Assembly: GCA_036365455.1 (NCBI GenBank)
Contig: JAWQUS010000008.1
Span: 21,063,501 to 21,127,500, forward strand
Origin: Macrosoma leucophasiata
Taxonomy: Eukaryota > Arthropoda > Insecta > Lepidoptera > Hedylidae
Length of the DNA: 64,000 bases
Direction: 5' to 3'
In this document: piece after piece, positions 63,976 through 64,000 of the stretch
Position numbering within the stretch: the stretch's first letter is position 1
How the letters are laid out: every line of letters starts with the position of its first letter
Notes under the pieces: model-generated
What the model was told of the DNA's origin: nothing
What the model saw: only the letters and a program-made list of their open reading frames with translations
Databases searched by the model: none
Position numbers and translations under genes: made by a program

Positions 63976-64000
63976 AGTTCTGCCATTACATATTTTAAGG

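Noticed and set aside
1..64000. CRISPR-like arrays, operons, bacterial genes
   Set aside because: No regularly spaced repeats of that kind; gene structure with GT-AG introns shows eukaryotic nuclear DNA.

Overview
The window reads as AT-rich insect nuclear DNA, most likely from a moth or butterfly. Small exons with canonical GT-AG borders are scattered through large introns, and the introns are packed with lepidopteran-style repeats: hAT-like and TA-target MITEs, tRNA-headed SINEs, mariner copies, Lep1-type Helitron ends and non-LTR retrotransposon tails. No bacterial signal, CRISPR array or stand-alone tRNA/rRNA gene was seen.

The main gene is on the + strand and occupies at least 17341-63413. 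It is a perlecan-type basement-membrane heparan sulfate proteoglycan core protein, the orthologue of Drosophila trol. I traced 32 exons (about 4.77 kb, about 1,590 codons) whose phases join without a break. In order they encode about 16 LDL-receptor class A (LDLa) modules (17341-40511); a short linker exon (44849); Ig module 1 (47290 + 48324); three more LDLa modules (48971, 51066); Ig module 2 (51668 + 53423); laminin IV module 1 (54902-57935); laminin EGF-like repeats (59413, 60978); laminin IV module 2 with flanking EGF pieces (61431-63413). Both gene ends lie outside the window: no signal peptide, promoter, later Ig array or laminin G modules were found. One coding-like stretch at 2696-2843 is phase-compatible as an earlier exon but unproven.

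Layout: 1-6376 repeats and MITEs with one doubtful exon; 6377-11884 a full-length non-LTR retrotransposon on the minus strand with two open ORFs and a perfect 12-bp target duplication; 11885-15626 nested foldback elements; 15627-16884 a frameshifted mariner; 17341-43400 LDLa exons with repeat-rich introns, including a recent triplication of one LDLa exon (32335, 34097, 35913); 44849-53547 linker, Ig and LDLa exons with two possible microexons; 54902-63413 laminin IV/EGF exons with several transposons very close to splice sites; 63414-64000 a MITE and a dispersed repeat in the next intron.

The most notable signals concern how this one large matrix gene is being remodelled. A MITE target duplication copied a 5' splice site (58103-58411). 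Fragments of two downstream exons lie inside an upstream intron (56662-56976). There is the recent LDLa exon triplication, an LDLa module that lost both partners of one disulfide, a decayed LDLa exon, possible phase-neutral microexons, and a splice acceptor lacking AG. I found no clearly new multi-gene system.
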